NCBI GenBank assembly: GCA_021833365.1
Contig: JAKBFV010000008.1
Span: forward strand, 1-54,310
DNA from: Pseudomonadota bacterium
GTDB taxonomy: Bacteria > Pseudomonadota > Gammaproteobacteria > Pseudomonadales > Moraxellaceae
DNA length: 54,310 nt
Reading direction: 5' to 3'
The stretch's first letter is position 1; every line of letters begins with the position of its first letter. A program made the translations under genes and the position numbers. Shown here one piece after another: positions 35,648 to 45,198 of this stretch. Below the pieces are notes generated by a model. That model made no database searches, was not told the DNA's origin, and saw only the letters and a program-made list of their open reading frames with translations.

Positions 35648-37215
35648 CGCCCCTGCTCGAACTGCGCCATCTGCACCTGAGCATCGCCGGACAGGAGATC
35701 CTGCACGACGTCAGCCTCAGTCTGCCGACTGGACGCACCACCGCCTTGGTCGGTGAATCCGGGTCCGGCAAGTCGATGACCGCCGCCGCCATCCTGCGCC
35801 TGCTGCCACCGCGTGCATATTGCCAGGGTGAGGTGCTGTGGCAGGGCGACAATCTGTTGCAGTGCAGCGAACGCCGCCTGCGCGGACTGCGCGGTGGTGA
35901 GCTGGCGATGATCTATCAGGAGCCCTTATCGGCACTCAATCCCCTGCATCGCGTCGGCCGCCAGATCTGCGAAGGCATGATCGTGCATCGCGGCTTGCGT
36001 CAGAACGCCGCCACGCAACGCGCCCGTACCCTGCTCAGCGAGGTTGGACTACCCACCGACCTGCTCGAGCGTTATCCGCACGAGCTCTCCGGCGGTCAAC
36101 GCCAGCGCGTCATGATCGCCATGGCCCTGGCCAATGAGCCGCGCCTGCTCATCGCCGATGAGCCGACCACCGCTCTCGACGTCACCCTGCAACGCCAGAT
36201 CCTCGATCTCCTGCACAGCCTGCAGGAGCGTCGCCAGCTGACCCTGCTCTTCATCACCCACGACCTGTCCCTCGTCCGCCACTACAGCGATCAGGTGGCG
36301 GTAATGCAGGCCGGCCGCATCATCGAGCAGGCGGCCACGCCCGACCTCTTCACCCGGGCACAACACCCTTATACCCAGACCCTGCTCGCCGCCGAACCGA
36401 GCGGCGGTCCGGTGGCGAACGCGGCGACCGACACCGCCCTGCTCGATGTGCGTGGCCTGCGCGTCGATTTCCCCCTGCGCAGCGGCCTGCTCCGCCGTGT
36501 ACAGCGCGTCGTCAGCGCCCTGCAGGGCGTCGACTTGCAACTGCACGCCGGGCGCACCTATGGCGTCGTCGGGGAGTCGGGTTCAGGCAAGACCACCCTG
36601 GGACTGGCCCTGCTGCGTCTGATCGCGGCGCAAGGCGAGGTGCTGTTCATGGGGCAGGACCTGATGCGCCTCGACGCACGCGCCCTGCGCCCCTGGCGGC
36701 GGCATCTGCAGATGGTCTTCCAAGACCCTTACGCCAGCTTGAGTCCACGCCAGAACGTCGCCCAGACGCTCGCCGAAGGCCTCGCCATCCATGACATCGA
36801 TCGCGCCGAATGTCAGCGCCGCATCGACCAGGCCTTGCGTGACGTGCAGCTCGATCCGGCCCTGCAGGAGCGCTACCCGCACGAGTTCTCCGGTGGTCAA
36901 CGGCAGCGTATCGCCATCGCCCGCGCCCTCGTTCTGCAACCCCGACTCATCGTTCTCGATGAGCCGACCTCGGCCCTCGATCGCAGCGTCCAGAAACAGG
37001 TCGTCGACCTGCTGCGACAACTGCAGGAACGCTACCGCTTCGCGATGATCTTCATCAGCCATGACCTCAAGGTGGTCAAGGCCCTGAGCCATCATCTCCT
37101 CGTCCTGCGCGCCGGCCAAGTGATCGAACAGGGCGACGCTGCCAGCATCTTCGCCGACCCGGAGCAGGACTATACCCGTCTCCTGCTCACCGCTGCGGGA
37201 CTGTTCGACGGATGA
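35644..37215 (+). CDS. yejF: Peptide ABC transporter ATPase, duplicated (YejF-like)
   Basis: 523 aa with two complete ABC cassettes in one chain, as in YejF. Walker A motifs are GESGSGKS (about residue 38) and GESGSGKT (about 309). Signatures are LSGGQRQR and FSGGQRQR; Walker B motifs are [12 protein letters not shown] and [12 protein letters not shown]. The ATG at 35644 overlaps the yejE stop; the longer open frame from 35143 only shadows yejE. It completes the operon. Confidence 0.94.
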   Translation: MTPLLELRHLHLSIAGQEILHDVSLSLPTGRTTALVGESGSGKSMTAAAILRLLPPRAYCQGEVLWQGDNLLQCSERRLRGLRGGELAMIYQEPLSALNPLHRVGRQICEGMIVHRGLRQNAATQRARTLLSEVGLPTDLLERYPHELSGGQRQRVMIAMALANEPRLLIADEPTTALDVTLQRQILDLLHSLQERRQLTLLFITHDLSLVRHYSDQVAVMQAGRIIEQAATPDLFTRAQHPYTQTLLAAEPSGGPVANAATDTALLDVRGLRVDFPLRSGLLRRVQRVVSALQGVDLQLHAGRTYGVVGESGSGKTTLGLALLRLIAAQGEVLFMGQDLMRLDARALRPWRRHLQMVFQDPYASLSPRQNVAQTLAEGLAIHDIDRAECQRRIDQALRDVQLDPALQERYPHEFSGGQRQRIAIARALVLQPRLIVLDEPTSALDRSVQKQVVDLLRQLQERYRFAMIFISHDLKVVKALSHHLLVLRAGQVIEQGDAASIFADPEQDYTRLLLTAAGLFDG

Positions 37216-37234
37216 GGAAGGCGCCGCGCTTGTG

Positions 37235-37240
37235 TATACT
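37235..37240 (+). promoter_or_regulatory. Extended -10 promoter of fabI
   Basis: TGTGTATACT gives a -10 TATACT with an upstream TG. The start would be near 37247, and AAGGAG lies before the ATG. Confidence 0.55.
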
Positions 37241-37272
37241 CGTGCCCTCTCGATCAGATAAGGAGATGGTTC

Positions 37273-38085
37273 ATGGGATTTCTCAGCGGCAAACGCGCGC
37301 TCATCATCGGCGTCGCCAGCAAATTGTCGATCGCCTATGGCATCGCCCAGGCGATGTATCGTGAAGGCGCCGAACTCGCCTTCTCCTATCAGAATGACAA
37401 GCTCAAGGGGCGCGTCGAGGAGTTCGCTGCCAGCATGGGGTCATCGCTCACCTTCCCCTGTGACGTCGCCGCCGACGACCAGATCGATGCCCTATTCACC
37501 CAACTGGCGCAGCATTGGGATGGCCTCGACATCGTCGTGCACGCGGTCGCCTTTGCTCCCGCCCAGGAACTCGAGGGCGACTATCTCGACGTCAGCACGC
37601 GCGAGGGCTTTCGTATCGCCCACGAGATCAGCTCCTACAGCCTGACCGCCGTCGCCCGTGCCGCCCGCCCCCTGCTGCAAGGCCGCGCTGGTGCCCTGCT
37701 CACCCTGAGCTATCTCGGTGCTGAACGCGTTCTGCCCAATTACAACGTCATGGGTCTGGCCAAAGCCAGCCTCGAGGCCAACGTCCGCTATCTCGCCTCC
37801 AGCCTCGGCCCACAAGGCATCCGCATCAATGCCATCTCGGCCGGCCCCATCCGCACCCTCGCTGCCAGCGGCATCAAGAGCTTCCGCAAGATGCTCGCCT
37901 ACAACGAAGCGGCGACCCCCCTGCGCCGCAACGTCAGCATCGAGGAAGTCGGCAATGCCGCCGCTTTCCTGTGCTCGGACCTCGCCTCCGGCATCCACGG
38001 CGAAGTCATCTATGTCGACGGCGGCTTCCACAGCGTCGCCATGCCACCGCTGGAACAGGCGCAGGCCCTGCACAAGGACGAATGA
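37273..38085 (+). CDS. fabI: Enoyl-[ACP] reductase (NADH) FabI
   Basis: Catalyses the last reduction of each fatty-acid elongation cycle. It is 270 aa. The N-terminal cofactor-binding segment [15 protein letters not shown] is FabI-type, and the catalytic Tyr147, Tyr157 and Lys164 match Y-x6-Y/K patterns ([20 protein letters not shown]). The gene has its own promoter and ends 10 nt before the convergent tatD-type gene. It is the triclosan-target type of reductase. Confidence 0.95.
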   Translation: MGFLSGKRALIIGVASKLSIAYGIAQAMYREGAELAFSYQNDKLKGRVEEFAASMGSSLTFPCDVAADDQIDALFTQLAQHWDGLDIVVHAVAFAPAQELEGDYLDVSTREGFRIAHEISSYSLTAVARAARPLLQGRAGALLTLSYLGAERVLPNYNVMGLAKASLEANVRYLASSLGPQGIRINAISAGPIRTLAASGIKSFRKMLAYNEAATPLRRNVSIEEVGNAAAFLCSDLASGIHGEVIYVDGGFHSVAMPPLEQAQALHKDE

Positions 38086-38095
38086 AGAAAGCCGG

Positions 38096-38854
38096 TCAGG
38101 GCAACTGAAAGAGGCGACGTGTGTTGGCGGTCAAAGTCGCCGCCAGATCCTCGAGCGCGACGCCGCGTACCTGCGCCAGTGCACGCGCGACGTCGACCAC
38201 CCAGGCCGGCTCATTGCTCTTGCCACGATGCGGCACCGGCGCCAGCCAGGGACTGTCGGTCTCGACGAGCAGACGATCGGCTGGCACGGCGCGCGCGACA
38301 CGGCGCAAGTCATCAGCGTTCTTGAAGCTGATGATGCCGGAAAAAGAGATGTAGAAGCCGAGATCGAGAGCCGCCTTGGCGGTTTCCCAATCCTCGGTGA
38401 AGCAGTGCATGACACCGGCACGTTCGCCGGCGTGGCGTAACAGCGCCAAAGTCGCCGCTGGTGCCGCGCGCGTATGGATGATCAAAGGCTTGTCGAGTTC
38501 ACGCGCCAGATCGATGTGCAGACGCAAGCTCTCACTCTGCACGTCACTGACCGCTCCCTCGTGATAAGCATCGAGACCGGTCTCGCCGATGGCGACGACG
38601 CGCGGATGCTGCGCCCAGGCGCGCAGAGCGGCGATGTCCGGCAGCTGGTCAGCGAGGTGGCAAGGATGCACGCCGACGCTGGCGTAGACGTCGGCGTGCG
38701 CCTCAGCCAGGGCCATGACCTCGCCCTGAGTAGCGAGATCGACGCCGACGCAGATCATGCCGAGTACCCCGGCCTGACGTGCGGCAGCGAGGGCGGTGGC
38801 GGCATCGACAGCGAGCAGATTGAGATGACAGTGCGAATCCCACATGGCGATCAC
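38096..38854 (-). CDS. ycfH: TatD family metal-dependent hydrolase (YcfH-type)
   Basis: TIM-barrel hydrolase, 252 aa, of the TatD family, which includes DNases and tRNA or D-aminoacyl hydrolases. Metal ligands are DSHCHL (near 6-11), GETGLD, IHTRAA, MHCF and ETDSPWL. The GTG at 38854 overlaps the pilZ stop (GTGA); an ATG at 38845 (MWDSHCH) is an equal alternative. It sits at the end of the holB-pilZ-ycfH run, the order known from gammaproteobacteria. Confidence 0.9.
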   Translation of the reverse strand: MIAMWDSHCHLNLLAVDAATALAAARQAGVLGMICVGVDLATQGEVMALAEAHADVYASVGVHPCHLADQLPDIAALRAWAQHPRVVAIGETGLDAYHEGAVSDVQSESLRLHIDLARELDKPLIIHTRAAPAATLALLRHAGERAGVMHCFTEDWETAKAALDLGFYISFSGIISFKNADDLRRVARAVPADRLLVETDSPWLAPVPHRGKSNEPAWVVDVARALAQVRGVALEDLAATLTANTRRLFQLP

Positions 38855-39207
38855 ATGGTCAGGGTCGGCCGGTCACCAGCCATATGACCGGCGATCAGCT
38901 TCTCGATGCGCGCTCGCATGCGCTCGCCTTCCGCACCGAGAAACTGCACGCCGATGCCGGTCGGCACGCCCATCGAATCGCGACTGCTGGCACCATCAGA
39001 AGACAGCCAGACGACCTTGCCCGGCACCGGCGAGGCGCGCTGATCATCCCAGAGCTTGATCAGCAAGGAGACTTCGGCCGCCATCGGATACTTCTTCTTG
39101 GTCGGCACGAACACGCCACCATCTTGCAAAAAAGGCATGTAGTAGGCATACAACATGTCCAGGTTGCTGATCGGCAGATTCAGCATATAACTTTCAAAAC
39201 CACTCAT
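38851..39207 (-). CDS. pilZ: Type IV pilus protein PilZ
   Basis: 118 aa PilZ-domain protein. It matches the original PilZ of type IV pilus assembly (LNLPISNLDMLYAYYMPFLQDGGVFVPTKKKYPMAAEVSLLIKL-type region) rather than the c-di-GMP-binding kind; the RxxxR and (D/N)xSxxG motifs are absent. It is thought to act with PilB and FimX in pilus extension. It overlaps holB and ycfH by 4 nt each. Confidence 0.88.
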   Translation of the reverse strand: MSGFESYMLNLPISNLDMLYAYYMPFLQDGGVFVPTKKKYPMAAEVSLLIKLWDDQRASPVPGKVVWLSSDGASSRDSMGVPTGIGVQFLGAEGERMRARIEKLIAGHMAGDRPTLTM

Positions 39208-40193
39208 CGTAAGCCTCCACGTCGCGACCAGCGCGCGATGTCCAGGGCCAGGGTCTCGAGCAGGAGCTGCAGCTGCAGATGGCCGGCCAGATCGCGGCGC
39301 AAGGCGATCAGGCGCTGCCAGAAGGCATGCAGGCGCTCGGTCTGGATACTCGTCACCATGCTATCATAGTCGCTGACGAGATCAGGATGATGTAAATCCT
39401 CTGTCCGCCCCAGCCGACAGCACAGCAGATCCTCGACCCACTGCGCCAGAATATCCGCGAGGATGAGCGTATCGCCCCAGGACTTCCAGGTCGCCGCCAC
39501 GGCGATGGCGTCGCGGCGACCGCTGTGCAGGGCTTGCACATCCGCCCACAAGGCCGACCGCCGCCGCGGCCAATCGGCAGCGAGCAGAGCCTGTGCACGC
39601 AAGGGTGCGGCGCGTGCCATCTGCAGGGCGACGCCCGCCCACTCACCACCGCCTTGCGTCTGCAGCCAGTCCTGCGCCTGTGCGCCACTGGCGCGCGGCA
39701 AGACCCAGACCTGACAACGGCTGCGCACCGTCGCCAGCAGTTCACTCGGACGCTCACTGAGCAGGAGCAGCAACACCCGCTCTCCCGGCTCTTCGAGAGT
39801 CTTGAGCAAGGCATTGGCGGCCTGCACATTCATGCGCTCGGCCGGCTCGATGAGCACCACCCGCCAGCCACCGAACTGGGCGCGCTGCTGTAAAAAACCG
39901 ACGACTTGACGGACCGCGTCGACCTTGATCGGCGCGTCGGTCTCTTCCGGCAGCAAACTCAGAAAATCCGGGTGCGTGCCGGCGAGAAAGAGCTGGCATG
40001 AGCGGCACTGACCACACGCCAGCGCCGCGTCGCCCTGACAGAGCTGATGCATGGCGAGGGCGCGCACGAATTGCTCACCGCCATGCCCCGCCGCCGCCTG
40101 CAAAAGCAGGGCATGCGCCGGGCGCTGCGCGTGCGCCTGACGCAGGCGTTCATAGAACAGCGTCTGCCAGGGCCAGAGCAGAGCCTGTGTCAT
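39204..40193 (-). CDS. holB: DNA polymerase III subunit delta'
   Basis: Clamp-loader subunit, 329 aa. The AAA+-like fold lacks a functional Walker A (AAAGHGGEQF), as expected for delta'. A zinc module (LCQGDAALACGQCRSC) and NALLKTLEEPGERVLLLLLSERPSELLATVRSRC are diagnostic. The start ATG at 40193 overlaps the tmk stop; an upstream extension of the frame lies within tmk and is rejected. Confidence 0.92.
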   Translation of the reverse strand: MTQALLWPWQTLFYERLRQAHAQRPAHALLLQAAAGHGGEQFVRALAMHQLCQGDAALACGQCRSCQLFLAGTHPDFLSLLPEETDAPIKVDAVRQVVGFLQQRAQFGGWRVVLIEPAERMNVQAANALLKTLEEPGERVLLLLLSERPSELLATVRSRCQVWVLPRASGAQAQDWLQTQGGGEWAGVALQMARAAPLRAQALLAADWPRRRSALWADVQALHSGRRDAIAVAATWKSWGDTLILADILAQWVEDLLCCRLGRTEDLHHPDLVSDYDSMVTSIQTERLHAFWQRLIALRRDLAGHLQLQLLLETLALDIARWSRRGGLR

Positions 40194-40828
40194 GAGCACA
40201 CCGTGGCGACATGCCGTTCGAGCTGGCGCAGCAGATCGGCGCGCACCGCTGCTATCGGCTGCGCCGCATCGATGCGCTGATGGCTGGCGTAGCGTTGGCA
40301 ACGCTCGGCGTAGACGGCCTGCACACGCTGCATGAAGCCTGTCGATTCAGCACCGATGCGATCGGCATCGCCGCTGCGCTGCGCGGCGCGCGCCAGTCCG
40401 ATGGCGATGGGGACGTCGAGCCAGAGGACAAGGCCGGGACGCAGGTCGCCCTGCACCCAGCGCTCGAGCTCGGCGATGCGCGCGCTGGCGATACCACGCC
40501 CTCCCCCCTGATAGGCATAACTGGCGTCACTGAAGCGATCGAGGACCACCCAGGTCCCGGCCTGCAGGCGCGGCAACACCTCCTGCTGCAGATGCTGGGC
40601 GCGCGCCGCAAAGACCATGAACAGTTCGCTCAGCGCACTCACCGCCTCCTGGCGCGGGCGTAAGATCAACTCCCGCAACTCTTCACCGAGCTCGGTGCCA
40701 CCCGGCTCACGGCTGCACCACAAGGGCAGGCCGCGCGCCTCGAACCAGTCGCGCACCGCCTGCAAAGCGCTGCTCTTGCCGGCGCCTTCGCCGCCTTCGA
40801 GGGTGATCAGACGCTGCCCAGGGTTCAC
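40190..40828 (-). CDS. tmk: Thymidylate kinase
   Basis: Phosphorylates dTMP to dTDP. It is 212 aa. The P-loop is EGGEGAGKSS (residues 11-20), the DR motif is DRFSDASYAYQGGGRG, and the LID region is RAAQRSGDADRI. The start is a GTG at 40828 that overlaps the mltG stop (GTGA). The frame extends upstream inside mltG without homology. Confidence 0.93.
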   Translation of the reverse strand: MNPGQRLITLEGGEGAGKSSALQAVRDWFEARGLPLWCSREPGGTELGEELRELILRPRQEAVSALSELFMVFAARAQHLQQEVLPRLQAGTWVVLDRFSDASYAYQGGGRGIASARIAELERWVQGDLRPGLVLWLDVPIAIGLARAAQRSGDADRIGAESTGFMQRVQAVYAERCQRYASHQRIDAAQPIAAVRADLLRQLERHVATVCS

Positions 40829-41823
40829 AGATGACTCCGGTAATCGGCGCGCCGGTGGCGCTGATAACGCTGCACGGCAGCGTTCTGCTCCGGCAAAGTG
40901 GCACTGAAGACATGGTGGCCATCGCCACGCGCGACAAAATAGAGATCGTCGGTCGACAGCGGATGCACAGCCGCCCAAAGAGCGGCGCGACCGGGCATGG
41001 CGATAGGCGTCGGCGGCAAACCCTGGATGCAGTAAGTGTTATAGGGCGTCGGCGTGCGCAGATCAGCGCTGCGCAGACGGCCATGATAGGTCTCGCCCAG
41101 ACCATAGATGACACTAGGATCGGTCTGCAAGCGCATGCCCAGACGCAGACGATGCACGAAGACACCGGCGATATGACGGCGTTCCTCGGTCGCGCCCGTC
41201 TCTTTTTCGATGAGCGAGGCCATGATCAGCGCCTGATACGGCGATTGATAGGGCAAGCCGGGATCACGCCCCGCCCAGGCCACGGCGAGCAGCTTCTGCT
41301 GCCGATGCAGCATGCTGGCGAGCAGGACGCGCACCGGCAACCCGGGAACATAGCCATAGGTATCGGGCGCCAGCCAGCCCTCGAGGCGGCCACCGGTGGG
41401 GGCCAGCGCCGCTGTCCAATCGCCAGAGCCCGCCGGCCAGACCAGATCGGCCTGCTGATGCAGGCGCTGCTCGAGCATCTGCCAGGTCATGCCCTCGACG
41501 AGAGTGACGCGTTGCACATAGCGACCCGGGCTATCGCTGAGCAAACGCAGCAAACCCCAGCCATCGAGACCTTTTTGCAAAGGATAGACACCGGCGACGA
41601 GACGCACATCACGCGCCCACAGATGTTCGTAGAGCAGCAGACCCCAGGCTCCCGGCAGGATGCCGCGCTCGCCAAGACGATGGGTGAGCGCATAAAGACT
41701 GTCACCGTGACGCACCTCGATCTGCACACCGGCACCGACCTGCAAGGGCTGGTAGCCGCTCCAGGCGACCCAGGCGGCGAGCACAAAAACGGCGGCACAC
41801 AGCCAGCGCCATGCCTTAAACAT
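40825..41823 (-). CDS. mltG: Endolytic murein transglycosylase MltG
   Basis: Inner-membrane-anchored lytic transglycosylase that ends nascent glycan strands. It is 332 aa. One N-terminal helix (residues about 8-24) precedes a LysM-like part and the YceG domain, with the catalytic Glu in ASLIEKETG and typical NTY and GLPPTPIAMPGRAAL motifs. Overlaps pabC by 8 nt. Confidence 0.92.
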   Translation of the reverse strand: MFKAWRWLCAAVFVLAAWVAWSGYQPLQVGAGVQIEVRHGDSLYALTHRLGERGILPGAWGLLLYEHLWARDVRLVAGVYPLQKGLDGWGLLRLLSDSPGRYVQRVTLVEGMTWQMLEQRLHQQADLVWPAGSGDWTAALAPTGGRLEGWLAPDTYGYVPGLPVRVLLASMLHRQQKLLAVAWAGRDPGLPYQSPYQALIMASLIEKETGATEERRHIAGVFVHRLRLGMRLQTDPSVIYGLGETYHGRLRSADLRTPTPYNTYCIQGLPPTPIAMPGRAALWAAVHPLSTDDLYFVARGDGHHVFSATLPEQNAAVQRYQRHRRADYRSHL

Positions 41824-42625
41824 GCCGCAGAACCTGCGTCAGTTCCATCTGCAGCTTGCTGGTGATGACTCCCGTACCCATGCTGCGCCCCAGAAGATCA
41901 TGCACGGGCATGATGCCACGCACGGCATTGCAAAAAAAGACTTCATCGGCGGCAAGAAAATCGGACACATCGAGAGCGCAGATGCGCGTCGGTATGCGTA
42001 CCTTGCGGCAGCGCTCGAGCACCCAGGCACGCATGACACCGGCAACGCCGCACTCATCGATGATCGGCGTGTGCAGGACGTAGCGATGCACCATGAAGAC
42101 ATTGCTCGCCACGCCCTCGATGACACGCCCGGCGATATCCTGCACCAGGGCTTCATCGCAGCCGGGATGACCGTCGAGTTCGGCCTGCAGGATGACCTGC
42201 TCGAGGCGATTGAGGTGTTTGAGTCCGGCCAGCATGGGCTGATGACCGAGGCGCTGCTGCAGGAGGGTGGCGCGCACTTCCTCGACGGCGGGAGGCAAAG
42301 GCCGCCAGTGGCTGATCAGGCGCACGGTACTGTCCGGGAGCGGGCGATAAGCACCGCCCTGACCACGCGTCAGGGTCAGACGCAACACCCCGCTGTCGAG
42401 CTGTGCCAGATGGCCGGCGAGATGATCTTCGATATGCGCCATGCTGACGTCGAGGCGCAGGCGGTCGATCGCCTGCAGTAGGCGATCACGGTGCCAGGAC
42501 CACAGGGGTAGACCGGCATCCTGGACGCGCATGGTTTCGAAGACACCGTCGCCGAAGAGCAGACCGCGATCCTGCCAGGCGACATCGTCATCGGCACGAC
42601 CATCGACCCACTGGCGTGCTTGCAC
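41816..42625 (-). CDS. pabC: Aminodeoxychorismate lyase
   Basis: PLP enzyme that releases p-aminobenzoate for folate synthesis. It is 269 aa from the GTG at 42625, which matches the usual length. The family N-terminus DRGLLFGDGVFETMRV, the catalytic Lys136 (AGLKHLNRL) and the EGVASNVFM motif are present. The frame continues upstream into fabF; GTG at 42625 gives a 1-nt to 3-nt contact with the fabF stop and fits the family start. Confidence 0.9.
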   Translation of the reverse strand: MQARQWVDGRADDDVAWQDRGLLFGDGVFETMRVQDAGLPLWSWHRDRLLQAIDRLRLDVSMAHIEDHLAGHLAQLDSGVLRLTLTRGQGGAYRPLPDSTVRLISHWRPLPPAVEEVRATLLQQRLGHQPMLAGLKHLNRLEQVILQAELDGHPGCDEALVQDIAGRVIEGVASNVFMVHRYVLHTPIIDECGVAGVMRAWVLERCRKVRIPTRICALDVSDFLAADEVFFCNAVRGIMPVHDLLGRSMGTGVITSKLQMELTQVLRHV

Positions 42626-42626
42626 G

Positions 42627-43868
42627 CTAGGGAACCCGGGCAAAGACGAGGGAGCCGTTGGTGCCACCAAAACCAAAGGAATTGCTCAGCACCACACGCA
42701 CATCGGCTTGTCGCGCTTGATGCGGCACATAATCGAGACGGCAATCGGGATCGACGTGATCGAGGTTGATGGTCGGCGGAATCACCCCGTGCTGTATCGT
42801 CAAAATACTGATGATCGCTTCGACAGCACCGGCTGCGCCGAGCAGATGCCCGGTCATCGATTTGGTCGAGCTGACCGGCGTACGCACCGCCGCGTCGGCG
42901 AAGACCGTCTCGATGGCGCGCGACTCGGCGAGATCGCCGGCGCTGGTGGAAGTGCCGTGAGCGTTGATGTAGTCGACAGCATCCGGCGACAGGCCAGCAT
43001 CGCGCAGGGCATGACGCATCGCCTGTGCCGCGCCGCGCCCGTCTTCCGGCGGCGAGGTGACATGAAAAGCATCGTCACTCATGCCAAACCCGATGAGCTC
43101 AGCATAGATCCTGGCACCGCGCGCGCGCGCATGCTCATAGTCCTCGAGCACCAGCGCACCGGCGCCGTCAGCGAGCACGAAGCCATCGCGGTCACGATCA
43201 AAAGGGCGGCTGGCTGCCGTCGGATCGTCATTGCGCACTGACAGGGCACGGCAGGCATTGAAACCGGCGATGCCAAGCGGCGTCGATGCCTTTTCGGCGC
43301 CGCCGGCGAGCATGACATCGGCGTCGCCGTAGGCGATGCAGCGCGCCGCCAGGCCGATGCTGTGCGTACCGGTGGTACAGGCGGTGGTCAGAGCCAGATT
43401 CGGGCCCTGCAAACCCAGCCGTATGGCGAGATTGCCGGCGATCATATTGATCACCTGACCGGCGACGAAAAATGGCGAGATGCGCCGTGGGCCTTCGCTG
43501 AGCAGGGTCTGGTGGCCGGCTTCGATACCGCTGATGCCACCGATACCCGACCCCATGCAGACGCCATAACGCTCGCCATCAGCGGCACCGACCGCGAGGC
43601 CGCTATCAGCCCAGGCCTGCAGCCCTGCCACCAGACCATAGACCATAAAGTCGTCCATGCGTCGCGCTTCTTTGGCCGGCAACCAGGCATCGCTGCTGAA
43701 ATCCTGCAGGACGCCGGCAAACTGTGTCGCAAAGCCGCTCGTGTCGAAATGGGTGATGTTGCGGATACCGCTGCGTCCGGCGCATAGGCCTTCCCAGGTC
43801 GATGCCACGGAATTGCCCAGACAGGTCAGCATCCCCATCCCGGTCACCACCACACGTCGGCGCGCCAT
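42627..43868 (-). CDS. fabF: 3-oxoacyl-[ACP] synthase II
   Basis: Elongating ketosynthase of fatty-acid synthesis. It is 413 aa. The catalytic triad is Cys164 ([10 protein letters not shown]) and two His in [11 protein letters not shown] and [12 protein letters not shown]. The [10 protein letters not shown]-terminus is typical. It lies downstream of acpP but behind a strong terminator (43919-43951), so read-through or its own promoter must supply expression. Good GGGAGG before the ATG. Confidence 0.95.
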   Translation of the reverse strand: MARRRVVVTGMGMLTCLGNSVASTWEGLCAGRSGIRNITHFDTSGFATQFAGVLQDFSSDAWLPAKEARRMDDFMVYGLVAGLQAWADSGLAVGAADGERYGVCMGSGIGGISGIEAGHQTLLSEGPRRISPFFVAGQVINMIAGNLAIRLGLQGPNLALTTACTTGTHSIGLAARCIAYGDADVMLAGGAEKASTPLGIAGFNACRALSVRNDDPTAASRPFDRDRDGFVLADGAGALVLEDYEHARARGARIYAELIGFGMSDDAFHVTSPPEDGRGAAQAMRHALRDAGLSPDAVDYINAHGTSTSAGDLAESRAIETVFADAAVRTPVSSTKSMTGHLLGAAGAVEAIISILTIQHGVIPPTINLDHVDPDCRLDYVPHQARQADVRVVLSNSFGFGGTNGSLVFARVP

Positions 43869-43918
43869 GCTAGCCTCCCAGCTGTCCGTCGAAACAAATT
43901 TCCGGCTGCTTGCGCACC

Positions 43919-43951
43919 CGAAAAAAAGCCGCAGTCTGACGAGCTGCGGCT
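43919..43951 (-). terminator. Strong terminator between acpP and fabF
   Basis: On the minus strand AGCCGCAG pairs with CTGCGGCT around a 9-nt loop and is followed by seven or more T. It lies 37 nt after the acpP stop. Confidence 0.9.
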
Positions 43952-43987
43952 GATGGGCGGGACGGTCGTCCCCGGCACCTCAGGACT

Positions 43988-44227
43988 TCAGTCCTTGCTG
44001 TGTGCCACCACATAATCGATCGCCGCCTGGACGGTGGTGATCTTCTCGGCTTCTTCGTCAGGGATCTCGGTCTCGAACTCTTCTTCGAGGGCCATCACCA
44101 ACTCGACGGTATCGAGCGAGTCGGCACCCAGATCATCGACAAACGATGCTTCATTGGTCACCTGCTCCGCCTTGACGCCGAGCTGCTCGGCAATGATCTT
44201 CTTCACTCGTTCTTCGATGCTGCTCAC
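43988..44227 (-). CDS. acpP: Acyl carrier protein
   Basis: 79 aa, very acidic. The phosphopantetheine Ser37 lies in [12 protein letters not shown]. The start codon is GTG with AGGAG upstream at good distance. It has its own promoter and a terminator directly after, so acpP can be made in excess of its neighbours. Confidence 0.97.
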   Translation of the reverse strand: MSSIEERVKKIIAEQLGVKAEQVTNEASFVDDLGADSLDTVELVMALEEEFETEIPDEEAEKITTVQAAIDYVVAHSKD

Positions 44228-44271
44228 GCTGTCTTCTCCTCTGTCTGGGTGTATCCCTACAGGACGGCGCT

Positions 44272-44300
44272 AGTTTATTGAAGCACCTCAAGACCTGCAA
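44272..44300 (-). promoter_or_regulatory. Promoter of acpP
   Basis: On the minus strand TTGCAG, a 17-nt spacer, then TAAACT; transcription would start near 44265, about 38 nt before the GTG. Confidence 0.65.
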
Positions 44301-44360
44301 GCATCCCCGCACAATGAATCCGTAAATAGATATATCGCCTTTTAATTCATAAAGTTAAAT

Positions 44361-45104
44361 CTAGGCCATATACATCCCGCCATTGACATGCAGGGTCTGA
44401 CCGGTGATATAGGAGGCCGCTTCACTCGCCAAAAAGCCGACCGCGTGGGCGATATCCTCGGGGCGCCCGAGGGCCCCGAGGGGAATCTGCGCCAGCAGGG
44501 ATTGCTGTACTTCCTCGCCGAGAGCGTGCGTCATGTCGGTGGCGATGAAGCCCGGCGCCACCGAATTGACGGTGATATGGCGCGAACCGAGCTCGCGCGC
44601 CAGGGCGCGCGTGAAACCCTCGAGTCCAGCTTTGGCGGCAGCATAGTTGGCCTGTCCAGGATTGCCGGTATGACCGACGACGGAACCGATGTTGATGATC
44701 CGCCCCCAACGCTCTTTCATCATGCCCTTGATGCAGGCGCGGCTCATCCGGAACAGGCTGGTGAGGTTGGTGGCGATGACCTTGTCCCAGTCCTCATCCT
44801 TCATGCGCAGCATCAGGGTATCGCGGGTGATGCCGGCATTGTTGATGAGCAGAGCCGGCGTACCGAAATGCTGATTGATCTGCGCCAGGGCGTGTTCGAT
44901 CGAGGCGCTATCAGCGACGTCGAGCACCATGCCGACGCCCTGACCACCGGCTTGCGCCAGCGCTTCCGAAATCTGCGTGGCGCCGGCCTCGCTGGTCGCC
45001 GTGCCGACCACGATACAGCCCTGCGCCGCCAACTGCTGGGCGATGGCCCGGCCGATACCGCGCGAAGCTCCCGTCACCAGTGCGATGCGATTCTGTAAAG
45101 ACAT
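44361..45104 (-). CDS. fabG: 3-oxoacyl-[ACP] reductase
   Basis: NADPH-dependent SDR enzyme of fatty-acid synthesis. It is 247 aa. The cofactor motif is TGASRGIGRAIA (residues 11-22), NNAGITRD lies near 86, and the catalytic Ser, Tyr and Lys are in NIGSVVGHTGNPGQANYAAAK. The ATG at 45104 follows AGAAGGA; the longer frame to 45197 has no support. Its usual upstream partner fabD lies 4.2 kb away because of an inserted module. Confidence 0.95.
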   Translation of the reverse strand: MSLQNRIALVTGASRGIGRAIAQQLAAQGCIVVGTATSEAGATQISEALAQAGGQGVGMVLDVADSASIEHALAQINQHFGTPALLINNAGITRDTLMLRMKDEDWDKVIATNLTSLFRMSRACIKGMMKERWGRIINIGSVVGHTGNPGQANYAAAKAGLEGFTRALARELGSRHITVNSVAPGFIATDMTHALGEEVQQSLLAQIPLGALGRPEDIAHAVGFLASEAASYITGQTLHVNGGMYMA

Positions 45105-45198
45105 TTCCTTCTCCCTATCCGCGCCAGCCTGGTGGCTGGGCATGCCGTTCTCGACGGCCGACATGGTAACCGATTCATCGCGCCGGCACGAAGGCATC

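Noticed and set aside
40829-40978. Longer tmk start
   Set aside because: This part lies inside mltG, and the P-loop spacing fits the GTG at 40828.
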